A stretch of DNA of 39,359 nt, taken from NCBI GenBank assembly GCA_017622815.1, contig JAGAQH010000006.1, forward strand, positions 1 to 39,359, in the 5' to 3' direction. Each line of letters opens with the position of its first letter. Positions within the stretch are counted from its first letter, which is position 1. The position numbers were made by a program, and so were the translations under genes. Shown piece after piece: positions 14,860 through 22,182 of the stretch. Source of the stretch: Bacteroidaceae bacterium. GTDB taxonomy: Bacteria > Bacteroidota > Bacteroidia > Bacteroidales > Bacteroidaceae. The notes beneath the pieces were generated by a model. The model was not told the DNA's origin. It worked only from the letters and a program-made list of their open reading frames with translations, and searched no databases.

Positions 14860-16482
14860 ATGAGAAGAAACGTCCTCTTGCCATATCTGGTGTCTTTAGT
14901 CCTGACGGGCGGTGTTTTCCACACCGCCTTGATGGCGCAAACGGATAGTACCTTCAACTGGAACACTCTGCGCGACGTGCGCCTGGACAGGAACTGGTTC
15001 AATAGCGAGAACCCTGCCGGCCTTCATGCCTTCGGGCAGGGCACGGAATCGGAAATCGTGCTTTATGGCAAGGGGGGATATGGAGGACTGAAGGAGTATT
15101 TCCGCTCAAAGAACGAAACGGCCTTCGGGGTGGAGGCCTCTTCCATGGCAAGACTCTCCCGGCGTGTGGTGGTGGGCGGTCAGGTGGGATACCGCAACGT
15201 GTCGGCCAAGGACATTGCCGGTTCCTACTTCATTGACCCCACGCAGACACCCTTCGACCTGGTGGAGTTTACTGACGCCAATGCCGGAGACAAGACCCTG
15301 GAGGAGTTCTCCCTGCAGGGCGGGGTGGGAGTGAACCTGGCCCGATGGGTGTCGTTGGGCGCTTCGTTGGATTACAAGGCCGCCAACTACTCCAAGCGGA
15401 AGGACCTGCGCCATGTCAATTCGCTTATGGACATGGACCTCGTTTTGGGAGGCGTGTTTCATGCTGGCGGGCGTGTGGACATAGGCCTGAACTATGTGTA
15501 CCGCCGCAGGAACGAAACCCTGCTCCTGAGCACGTACGGCACACAGGACAAGACCTTCGTGTCGCTCCTGAACTACGGTGCGTTCTTCGGCAAGCAGGAA
15601 ACCTTCGGCGAGATAGGTTACACGAAGGAGAACGAGAACAAACCCCTCTTCGATGCCCGTCACGGTGCAACCCTGCAGGTGGCGTGGCGCATAGGCAATG
15701 CCGAGTGGTTCAACGAGGCGGGTTTCCATACGCGTAGCGGATATTATGGCGACCCCTCGTACTCCACGGTGGTTTATTCCACCCACCGGGGGCACGGATT
15801 CTTCTATCAGGGTCTGCTGACCTTCGCCTCGGGGAGCGATGCCCATCGCTTCGGGTTGCGGTACGGACAGGAACACGTTGCGAATACCGAGAACATATAT
15901 TCCTACAAGAACGAGGAAACGGGGCGCGACTACATAGAATACCTTGGCGAGCGCGAGGTGGGCGAGCGTACCCAAAGGTCGCTTGCCTTGGGCTACACGG
16001 GACGCTTCGGCATAAGGCACGGCCTTGCACGATGGGAGGCCTGGGCGGACGCATCCCTTGACAACCGCAACACGAGGGCATCCAACTATCCCGACTACAG
16101 AAGGCAGAACATATCCTGGTGGCGGCTGAAGGCCATGGGCACGCGCAACTTCCTCTCGGGCAGGAACTGCTATTCGCTCTCCGTTTCCGCCCTGTATGGG
16201 GGAGGTTCGGGAGAACCGTGCGCCGACGGACGGTACGGGTCGGGCACATCGGGCGAGGCCCCGACACGCACCCGCAACGACCTGCTCATGCAGGAGTGGG
16301 AATACCTTGCCGCCTCGCAGATAGGGGCAGGCATAGGCTTTACCTACTCGCGTGCCATGTGGAAGGGCAAGGTGCGCGGAAATGCGGGGCTTGCCTATGA
16401 CATGTGCAAGGCTTTTGGCACCAGGCATCTCGATGGCACAATGCGACATACCGTGTCGCTAAGGATAGGATGCAACTTCTAA
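14860..16482 (+). CDS. DUF6850 outer-membrane beta-barrel protein
   Basis: Outer-membrane protein of 540 residues with signal peptide MRRNVLLPYLVSLVLTGGVFHTALMAQ, followed by the family-typical start RDVRLDRNWFNSENPAGL, then alternating amphipathic strands with many aromatic and glycine residues to a C-terminal HTVSLRIGCNF (terminal Phe, as in barrel-assembly signals). This fits the DUF6850 family seen next to DUF4876 proteins and TonB receptors in Bacteroidota. There is no plug domain, so it is not itself a TonB receptor. Spacing from the DUF4876 gene is 19 bp. The function is unknown; a second pore or surface component of the same system is a reasonable guess. Confidence 0.85.
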   Translation: MRRNVLLPYLVSLVLTGGVFHTALMAQTDSTFNWNTLRDVRLDRNWFNSENPAGLHAFGQGTESEIVLYGKGGYGGLKEYFRSKNETAFGVEASSMARLSRRVVVGGQVGYRNVSAKDIAGSYFIDPTQTPFDLVEFTDANAGDKTLEEFSLQGGVGVNLARWVSLGASLDYKAANYSKRKDLRHVNSLMDMDLVLGGVFHAGGRVDIGLNYVYRRRNETLLLSTYGTQDKTFVSLLNYGAFFGKQETFGEIGYTKENENKPLFDARHGATLQVAWRIGNAEWFNEAGFHTRSGYYGDPSYSTVVYSTHRGHGFFYQGLLTFASGSDAHRFGLRYGQEHVANTENIYSYKNEETGRDYIEYLGEREVGERTQRSLALGYTGRFGIRHGLARWEAWADASLDNRNTRASNYPDYRRQNISWWRLKAMGTRNFLSGRNCYSLSVSALYGGGSGEPCADGRYGSGTSGEAPTRTRNDLLMQEWEYLAASQIGAGIGFTYSRAMWKGKVRGNAGLAYDMCKAFGTRHLDGTMRHTVSLRIGCNF

Positions 16483-16526
16483 TGAAAACAAAAACGAATA
16501 CTAACAAATAAAACATTACAGACAAG

Positions 16527-17105
16527 ATGAAAACAAGATTCATGATCATCATGGCCGCCATGGCCTTTGTGTTCACTTCATGTGGCAACAACAACACCGG
16601 TACAAACAATGCAGGGCAGGCACAGGAGGCACCAGCCGCCCTGGAGATTGACCAGGTGCTGGCATCTGCCGACACCCTTGCCAACCAGGAAATCACCATG
16701 GAGGGCATCTGCACCCACACCTGCAAGCATGGTGCAACAAAAATCTTCATGATGGGTAGCGACGACACGAAGACCATCCGCGTGGAGGCAGCCGGCCTTG
16801 GTTCCTTTGACCAGAAGTGCATCAACAACATCGTGCGTGTGAAGGGTATCCTTCGCGAGGAACGTGTGGACGAGGCATATCTCCAGCGCTGGGAAGCATC
16901 GGTGGCCGCCTCCACGGCCGAGCAGCATGGCGACGGCGAGGCAGGATGCGACACGGAGAAGGCTGCACGTGGCGAGACGGGTAACACCGTGGAGGAGCGC
17001 ATTGCCGACTTCCGCCAGAAGATTGCCGCACGCAAGGAGGCCACTGGCAAGGACTATCTCTCCTTCTACTTCGTGGAGGCATTGGCTTATGAGGTTGTCG
17101 AGTAG
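16527..17105 (+). CDS. Lipoprotein with CxHxCxH motif, possible metal-binding OB-fold-like protein
   Basis: Lipoprotein of 192 residues (signal MKTRFMIIMAAMAFVFTSC, Cys19). After an Asn/Gly-rich linker the core begins ASADTLANQEITMEG and carries Cys62-x-His64-x-Cys66-x-His68 followed by GATKIFMMG, then IRVEAAG and INNIVRVKGILREERVDEAYLQRW. The strand pattern (introduction of a strand, CTHTCKHG turn, VRVKG strand) looks like a small OB-fold in the style of nucleotide- or heme-handling periplasmic proteins. A second part (about 130-190) is charged and helical with one more Cys. The CxHxCxH motif suggests a bound metal or Fe-S/heme group. It sits between the outer-membrane genes and the ABC genes, so it could carry the substrate across the periplasm. 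No named family is recognised with confidence. Confidence 0.75.
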   Translation: MKTRFMIIMAAMAFVFTSCGNNNTGTNNAGQAQEAPAALEIDQVLASADTLANQEITMEGICTHTCKHGATKIFMMGSDDTKTIRVEAAGLGSFDQKCINNIVRVKGILREERVDEAYLQRWEASVAASTAEQHGDGEAGCDTEKAARGETGNTVEERIADFRQKIAARKEATGKDYLSFYFVEALAYEVVE

Positions 17106-17138
17106 CATACGGGAGGCTGCTGTTTGCAAGATGATATT

Positions 17139-18017
17139 ATGGAAAATGTAATAGAATGTCGCAACATTACCCACTACTACGGTAAGCGACTCATATACGA
17201 GGACCTTTCCTTTGCCGTGCCACGCGGGCGCATCCTGGGCCTCTTGGGAAAGAACGGCACGGGAAAGACCACAACGATAAACATCCTGAGCGGTTTCCTG
17301 CAACCCCGTTCCGGCGAGTGTCTGATACTTGGCGAGAAGATAGGGCAGATGAACCCTCTGACGCGCCGCAAGATAAGCCTGCTCATAGAGGGGCATGTCC
17401 AGTACCAGTTCATGACCATCGAGCAGATAGAGCGCTTCTATTCCAGGTTCTATCCCAACTGGAAGCGCGAGGCATACTACGAACTGATGAGCCGCCTGAA
17501 GGTGGCGCCGCACCAGCGCATCAACCGCATGTCGTGCGGACAACGCTCGCAGGTGGCGCTCGGTCTTATCCTGGCACAGGATGCCGAGGTGCTGGTTCTG
17601 GACGACTTCTCCCTGGGACTCGATCCGGGTTATCGCCGTCTCTTCGTGGATTACATGCGCGAATATGCCAAGGCGGAGAACAAGACCGTGTTCCTTACCT
17701 CGCACATCATCCAGGACATGGAGCGCCTCATAGACGATTGCATCATCATGGATTACGGCAAGATACTGGTGCAGATGCCCGTGGAGGAACTGCTGGGCAA
17801 GTTCCGCCGCTACACCACACAGGTGGAAGCGGATTTCAAACTGAAGGACACCGAAGGCATATACAATCCCTCCGTAATCCGCTCCTCCATGGAACTCTTC
17901 TCCATGTTGCCCGAGGAGGAGGTGAAGGCAAGGCTTGCTGCCCAGGGGGTAGGGAACCTCAGTGTGGAAAGGGTAGGGCTGGAGGATGCCTTTATCGGAT
18001 TGACAGGTAAATACTAA
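17139..18017 (+). CDS. ABC transporter ATP-binding protein with non-canonical Walker B
   Basis: Nucleotide-binding subunit of 292 residues of the ABC-2 type. Seen: Walker A GKNGTGKTT (residues 37-45), Q-loop region EGHVQYQFMT, signature MSCGQ (131-135, in place of LSGGQ), Walker B VLVLDDFSLGLDP (Asp155-Asp156) and switch His189 (TSHIIQD). The residue after the Walker B aspartate, normally the catalytic Glu, is Asp156, and the usual EPT/EPS turn is DFS. ATPase activity may therefore be slow. The ATG at 17139 is preferred over a TTG at 17124. It is followed by its membrane partner after a repeat array of about 80 bp. It exports or extracts an unknown substrate at the inner membrane. Confidence 0.9.
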   Translation: MENVIECRNITHYYGKRLIYEDLSFAVPRGRILGLLGKNGTGKTTTINILSGFLQPRSGECLILGEKIGQMNPLTRRKISLLIEGHVQYQFMTIEQIERFYSRFYPNWKREAYYELMSRLKVAPHQRINRMSCGQRSQVALGLILAQDAEVLVLDDFSLGLDPGYRRLFVDYMREYAKAENKTVFLTSHIIQDMERLIDDCIIMDYGKILVQMPVEELLGKFRRYTTQVEADFKLKDTEGIYNPSVIRSSMELFSMLPEEEVKARLAAQGVGNLSVERVGLEDAFIGLTGKY

Positions 18018-18020
18018 ACG

Positions 18021-18105
18021 AACGGAAAAGTGAAAACGGAAAAGTGCTCTCTGAGTACTCCGAGTATTCTGATTATTCCGATTACTCCGATTACTCCGAT
18101 TTCCG
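18021..18105 (+). repeat. CGGAAA motif plus 9-bp GATTACTCC tandem array
   Basis: Between the ATPase and permease genes: first ACGGAAAAGTGAAAACGGAAA (18021-18046 region), then six units of 9 bp starting at 18053 (GAGTACTCC, GAGTATTCT, GATTATTCC, GATTACTCC, GATTACTCC, GATTTCCG). The same 9-bp family recurs after the DUF4857 gene at 19885-19956. No promoter is apparent. Confidence 0.85.
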
Positions 18106-18123
18106 TCTACAAAACAAAAGTAT

Positions 18124-18795
18124 ATGATAAAAGCAATTTACTATAAGGAATGGATAAAGACGAGATGGTATTGCCTTCTCGCCCTTCTTCTCTCGTCAGG
18201 CTTTGCCGGCTATGCCATGATGCGCGTGGCCAGGGTGTGCTCCCTGAAGGGTGCCGACCACCTCTGGGTGGTGATGATCCAGCGCGATGCCATCTTTGTG
18301 GACATGCTCCAGTTCGTGCCCCTGTTCTTGGGACTTGCCTTTGCCGTGGTGCAGTTTGCACCGGAGATGCATCACAAGTCCTTCAAACTGACCCTGCACC
18401 TGCCCATTCGCGCCTCCAAGGCGCTGGCCTCCATGCTTGTCTTCGGCGGTGCCGTGCTGCTTGGCATCTTTGCCCTGTCGCTGCTTATCATGTGGGCATA
18501 TCTGCATACGGTCCTTGCACCCGAACTGTGGCGGCACATCATCCTCAGCACCTTGCCGTGGTATCTGGCAGGAGTGGCGGCATACCTGCTCACGTCGTGG
18601 ATAGCCCTGGAACCCACATGGAAGCGCCGTGTGCTAAATGGTGTGGTGGCCGTGCTCCTTCTGCGTATATACTTCCTGGCACCTGCACCCGAGGCCTACA
18701 ACGGGTTCCTGCCCCTGCTTGCGCTGGTTACCCTCATGTACAGCCTTCTGTCCATGTTGTCATTGTCCAACTTCAGGGACGGACGTCAGGATTAA
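18124..18795 (+). CDS. ABC-2 type transporter permease
   Basis: Inner-membrane protein of 223 residues with about six hydrophobic segments (roughly residues 15-35, 60-80, 95-120, 135-155, 165-185, 190-215). It starts MIKAIYYKEWIKTRW, the short cytoplasmic amphipathic opening typical of ABC-2 permeases, and closes with a charged tail. It is paired by position with the ATPase upstream and with a DUF4857 protein 25 bp downstream. No substrate-specific feature is visible. Confidence 0.85.
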   Translation: MIKAIYYKEWIKTRWYCLLALLLSSGFAGYAMMRVARVCSLKGADHLWVVMIQRDAIFVDMLQFVPLFLGLAFAVVQFAPEMHHKSFKLTLHLPIRASKALASMLVFGGAVLLGIFALSLLIMWAYLHTVLAPELWRHIILSTLPWYLAGVAAYLLTSWIALEPTWKRRVLNGVVAVLLLRIYFLAPAPEAYNGFLPLLALVTLMYSLLSMLSLSNFRDGRQD

Positions 18796-18820
18796 ACCCC
18801 ATTAACAACAAGAATGAACC

Positions 18821-19858
18821 ATGATAAAAGTCAGTAAAATATTCTTCGCCTGCCTCGTGGCGGTGCTCCTCGTGTGGCAGATACCTTCGCTCTACAATAC
18901 CTTTGTGGCCGAGTCCGTCTCCACGCCCTTCACCCTGTACAGTTCCGTGGCGGGCAGGTTTGCCACACTTGAGCACGACGAGGACAAGAAGATGCAATAC
19001 AGGGATGCCTCGGGCAGGGAGTACACCGAGGAGCAGTTCGACTCCATACTGCCCACTTTCTACTATCGCCAGTTGATTACGGACGGCCGTTTCCCCGACA
19101 CCATCTGCGGACGTGCCGTTACGCCGCGCGACATACAGTTGTCCAATTTCAATATGCGCATTTCGCCATTGGACCTGAACAAGCCCCGATTGGGCATTCA
19201 GCAGATGCTTGAAAGCATGTCGGGACGTGTAGACCTGGAACTCCCCGATGATGTCTTCCGCATTACGGAGTCGGGCTTGGAGTTCGTGAAGATGTCCGCC
19301 AATACCATAGACGAGGCGAAAAGCGCTTCCTTCACACGCATGATGCAGGGCAAGGGTTTCCGGTTCCCTGCCTACCGCCTCTCGGGCAATCCCACCGACC
19401 GCAAGGAGTACGACGAGGGTTATGTGATGCTGGATGCCGAAAGGAAACTTTTCCACGTGAAGCAGACGGTGGGCCGCCCCTATGTGCGTGCCATAGCGCT
19501 CCCCGAGGGCATGATTCCCGAGCACCTCTTCATCACGGAGTTTCCCTCGCGCAAGTGGCTATGCTTCATCTCCGACACCCAGGGAGCCTTCTGGGTGGTG
19601 GAGCGCGACTCTTATGCCGTACGTCTTACCGGCGTGCCCCGCTTCAATCCCGAGATGGAATCCATGCTCATCATCGGCAACATGTTTGATTGGACGGTGC
19701 GCATAAACCGTGCGGAAGAGGAAAGTTACTATGCCCTTTCCGCCCAGGACTACTCTCTGGTGGATTCCCTCGTGTATTCCACGCCCAGCCAAACCCTCCC
19801 CGGCCTCAGGTTCACATCCACAAAGGACAAGTTCGTGAAGCCAAGGTTTGTGAAGTAG
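18821..19858 (+). CDS. DUF4857 membrane-anchored protein
   Basis: Protein of 345 residues with a single N-terminal hydrophobic segment (residues 5-25, KIFFACLVAVLLVWQIPSL) that acts as a membrane anchor, and a large extracytoplasmic part. Features such as EDKKMQYRDASGREYTEEQFDSILPTFYYRQL and the later WLCFISDTQGAFWVVER match the Bacteroidota DUF4857 family (PF16149), normally encoded next to an ABC ATPase and permease. The beta-rich region from about residue 200 (VMLDAERKLFHVKQTVGRP ... GAFWVVERDSYAVRL) looks like a propeller or repeated-strand domain. It probably forms the periplasmic part of the ABC machine and links it to the outer-membrane components encoded upstream. Function unknown. 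Confidence 0.85.
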   Translation: MIKVSKIFFACLVAVLLVWQIPSLYNTFVAESVSTPFTLYSSVAGRFATLEHDEDKKMQYRDASGREYTEEQFDSILPTFYYRQLITDGRFPDTICGRAVTPRDIQLSNFNMRISPLDLNKPRLGIQQMLESMSGRVDLELPDDVFRITESGLEFVKMSANTIDEAKSASFTRMMQGKGFRFPAYRLSGNPTDRKEYDEGYVMLDAERKLFHVKQTVGRPYVRAIALPEGMIPEHLFITEFPSRKWLCFISDTQGAFWVVERDSYAVRLTGVPRFNPEMESMLIIGNMFDWTVRINRAEEESYYALSAQDYSLVDSLVYSTPSQTLPGLRFTSTKDKFVKPRFVK

Positions 19859-19884
19859 TGAATGATTTAGAGGACTCGGGGGGC

Positions 19885-19956
19885 GAGTCCTCTGAGTATT
19901 CTGAGTATTCTGAGTATTCTGATTACTTTGATTACTCTGATTACTCCGATTTCTCC
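19885..19956 (+). repeat. 8-unit 9-bp tandem array (GAGTATTCT / GATTACTCC)
   Basis: Eight contiguous 9-bp units start at 19885, 19894, 19903, 19912, 19921, 19930, 19939 and 19948; four are GAGT- types, then four GATT- types. The same unit types and the same order of types occur at 18053-18105, so the two arrays share an origin. Confidence 0.9.
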
Positions 19957-20095
19957 AGTCAATGAACCTGCGTGTCAGGGGAGAGAATTCCTCTGTGCGG
20001 CGGCGCGTATGTTGTGTGCAAGTTTCTGCTTGTTGACCTCTATGTCGGTTTCATTCCATTTTGTCCTCCCCGAGGGCACTTTTTGTCCTCCCGGG

Positions 20096-20160
20096 TGACT
20101 CGCCCTTGTCACCCTCGGTGACTCGCTCTTGTCACCCTCGGTGACTCGTCCTTGTTCTCA
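20096..20160 (+). repeat. 23-bp tandem repeats with internal dyad symmetry
   Basis: Two full 23-bp units (20096-20118 and 20119-20141) and a partial third, each TGACTCG(C/T)(C/T)CTTGTCACC followed by CTCGG. Each unit can pair GGTGAC with GTCACC around TCGCCCTTG. Upstream GTCCTCCC copies at 20063 and 20084 look like degenerate relatives. Confidence 0.8.
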
Positions 20161-20172
20161 CGACGACGTTTT

Positions 20173-20218
20173 TATATGTGTCCGGTAAACAAATAATCTC
20201 GTTTACCGGACACATATA
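20173..20218 (+). terminator. Perfect 18-bp stem-loop, probable terminator of the rightward cluster
   Basis: TATATGTGTCCGGTAAAC at 20173-20190 is exactly complementary to GTTTACCGGACACATATA at 20201-20218, with a 10-base AT-rich loop. A T run follows on the plus strand (CATTTTTAAC) and another precedes it. It could end transcription from the left cluster, but it lies more than 300 bp beyond the last gene, and the perfect symmetry also fits an operator or repeat end. Confidence 0.5.
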
Positions 20219-20258
20219 CATTTTTAACGACAGGTAGTTTGGGTTAAAAGAGAGGCCC

Positions 20259-20299
20259 TTCTTTCCTCCCTATAAAATAAGGTAAGGAAAGAAGGACCA
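20259..20299 (-). terminator. Stem-loop downstream of the DUF368 gene
   Basis: CCTTCTTTCCT and AGGAAAGAAGG form an 11-bp stem around an AT-rich loop. Read on the minus strand it lies about 60 bp after the DUF368 stop and is followed by GCCTCTCTTTT, a modest T tract, so it is a plausible intrinsic terminator for the long leftward unit. Confidence 0.55.
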
Positions 20300-20361
20300 C
20301 AAACGGGATGTGCTATATGCACAGTGTTCTACTGTACTGCTGTTTTGTCATGAGTTTGTTT

Positions 20362-21303
20362 TCATGCCTTCTTGCCGAAGGCCTTGCCCAGGAGTTCGAT
20401 ACCGGTGACAAGGAAGAAACCGATAAGGGCAAAGATAACGGCTCCAGTATAGTGCATGTCCACTTGTTCCAGTGGGATGAGGGCCAATGCCTCTTCGGGA
20501 AGGCCGGGGAACTGAGATTCCTTGATGGCTTCCATGTTGCTCCATGGCCATACTTTGACGAGGGAACCGATGATGAAACCGGCCATGACCAGAAGGGTCT
20601 GCTTGTGGAACTTGCCCAGGAGCCAGTGCAGGAACTTGGAGAATGAGATTATGCCTGTTGCGGCTCCGACTCCGAAGACTCCGATTATGGGAAGCGCCGT
20701 TGCCAAGTCGCCGGAGGTAAGTCGGGTAATGGTCTCCATTATGTACTCATATTTTCCCAGGATGAGTAGGATGAAACTGCCGGAGATACCGGGCAGAATC
20801 ATGGCACAGATGGCTATGGCTCCGCTGAGGAAGATGAACCACAGGTCGTCGGGCGTTTCAGTAGGGGAGAGTGTGCATACCGTTATGCCAAGGATAATTC
20901 CGAAGACGGTGAGCAATACGGATACTATATTCCAGCCTTTGATGCCACGCAGGATGAAGATGGATGAGGCTACGATCAGACCGAAGAAGAACGCCCATGT
21001 CTCTATAGGGTGATGTGTGAGCAGATAGAGCATTATCTTGGCCAGTGTGACTACGCTGAACAGGATACCGCAGCCTACGGCAAGCAGAAAACTTCCGTTC
21101 ACGTGCTTCCACAGTTCCTTTATCTTGCCGGAAAGGAGCAAACGTACGGCAGTTGCGTCAAAGGAGTTGATGGAGGCAACAAGTTCCTCGAATATTCCTG
21201 TCATGAAGGCAATGGTGCCTCCGCTTACTCCGGGGATGACGTCGGCGGCGCCCATGCCGGAGCCTTTGAGGGCGAGCATAAGATAGTCCTTTATTGTTCG
21301 CAT
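20362..21303 (-). CDS. DUF368 undecaprenyl-phosphate translocase family protein (PopT-like)
   Basis: Integral membrane protein of 313 residues with about eight hydrophobic segments. The start holds the DUF368 hallmark GSGMGAADVIPGVSGGTIAFMTGIFEEL (residues 14-41), and an internal repeat of it appears as CAMILPGISGSFILLILGKYE, reflecting the two-fold pseudo-symmetry of this fold. DUF368 (PopT) proteins recycle undecaprenyl phosphate across the inner membrane for cell-envelope synthesis. It is the last gene of the leftward unit, next to a glycosyltransferase, which fits a lipid-carrier role. Confidence 0.92.
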   Translation of the reverse strand: MRTIKDYLMLALKGSGMGAADVIPGVSGGTIAFMTGIFEELVASINSFDATAVRLLLSGKIKELWKHVNGSFLLAVGCGILFSVVTLAKIMLYLLTHHPIETWAFFFGLIVASSIFILRGIKGWNIVSVLLTVFGIILGITVCTLSPTETPDDLWFIFLSGAIAICAMILPGISGSFILLILGKYEYIMETITRLTSGDLATALPIIGVFGVGAATGIISFSKFLHWLLGKFHKQTLLVMAGFIIGSLVKVWPWSNMEAIKESQFPGLPEEALALIPLEQVDMHYTGAVIFALIGFFLVTGIELLGKAFGKKA

Positions 21304-21330
21304 GATGTATGTGTGATTATTGTTGATGCT

Positions 21331-22182
21331 TTAATAGTGTTTCTTGATGAATGTCCTCTTCCGTGTAAACAGCCACCGCATGCGGTCCCAAAGATCCATG
21401 ATGCCATATGGAATGGCCCCCTTGTGGATGGAGGTAAGGCAATGTGCGATGTATGAGAGGTGCCTGCCTGTACGCCTGTTGAGGTGACGGCGTGTTTCCA
21501 CGTCGAACAGACGTTTCTGCCTCCAAACGCGGGAACTTGCAATAGCGTCTTCCGTGGGATACAGTTCCTTGTCTTCCAGAAGTATGGTATTGTATCTGTT
21601 GGCGGCGTGTGATATGAAGATGTCCAGCGTGCCGGTCTTCAGCGCAAGGTGTGCGGCAGGGGAGTTGTGGGTAAGGAAAATGTCCTTGTTAAGTCCCACA
21701 ATGGCTGTTCCTGCACGGAAGAGCCTGTTGCCGAGAGCCTGTCTTAGGTGTAATTTGTTGTGCCAGGCTTCGTGGCCCGCGGTAAAATAGTCTCCCAGGC
21801 TTTTGCTTCTTGCTCTCGTGGTGGGTATCAGCATGATGTCGCAATCCGTACGCCACCTGTCTTTAATGTCTTTCAACCAGTGGGAGGAAGGTACTTCTAT
21901 GCCGGCTTTGAGAACAAGTACGCGTGATGCCCTGGCCGCCCTCATGCCCAGATGCAGTGCCAGACGTTCGCGGCTGATGTCGCGTGCGCTGGCAGGCAGG
22001 GACAGGTGCTGGAGGTGCGGATGCCGTTCCTCCAGAGATTTCAGTACGTCCAGGGTGTCATCCTCGCTGTTCATGTCCACCACCACCACTTCATACTCTG
22101 CTCCCTCTTGGGAGAGCAGGGCAGGAAGGTGGACGGAGAGTTTCTCCTGTTCCTCGTGGGCTATGATGAGCAGACTGATCAT
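21331..22182 (-). CDS. Family 2 glycosyltransferase-like protein
   Basis: Protein of 283 residues with a GT-A fold start: MISLLIIAHEEQEKL, and the UDP-sugar-binding pattern VVVDMNSEDDTLDVL (residues 34-48, equivalent to the VVDDGSxD segment). The usual second DxD is not obvious; VLVLKAGIEVP stands at the expected place with no Asp pair, so the metal site may be altered or the donor different. No transmembrane segment is evident; the C-terminal third is rich in Arg/Lys. Its first four bases overlap the end of lysA, so it is translated in the same unit. The sugar and acceptor are unknown; the DUF368 neighbour suggests envelope glycans. Confidence 0.8.
   Translation of the reverse strand: MISLLIIAHEEQEKLSVHLPALLSQEGAEYEVVVVDMNSEDDTLDVLKSLEERHPHLQHLSLPASARDISRERLALHLGMRAARASRVLVLKAGIEVPSSHWLKDIKDRWRTDCDIMLIPTTRARSKSLGDYFTAGHEAWHNKLHLRQALGNRLFRAGTAIVGLNKDIFLTHNSPAAHLALKTGTLDIFISHAANRYNTILLEDKELYPTEDAIASSRVWRQKRLFDVETRRHLNRRTGRHLSYIAHCLTSIHKGAIPYGIMDLWDRMRWLFTRKRTFIKKHY

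Larger units (their letters stand above)
19859..20361. other. 503-bp intergenic region rich in repeats, no gene
   Basis: This gap separates the rightward cluster from the leftward DUF368 gene (convergent ends). It holds an 8-unit 9-bp tandem array (19885-19956), a 23-bp tandem repeat with internal GGTGAC/GTCACC symmetry (20096-20160), a perfect 18-bp stem-loop (20173-20218) and a second stem-loop (20259-20299). The first 120 bp after the 9-bp array have no recognisable feature. No coding sequence is supported. Confidence 0.8.

Noticed and set aside
4076-20160. Possible CRISPR arrays
   Set aside because: The repeats are 9-23 bp, contiguous, without unique spacers, and no cas gene is present.
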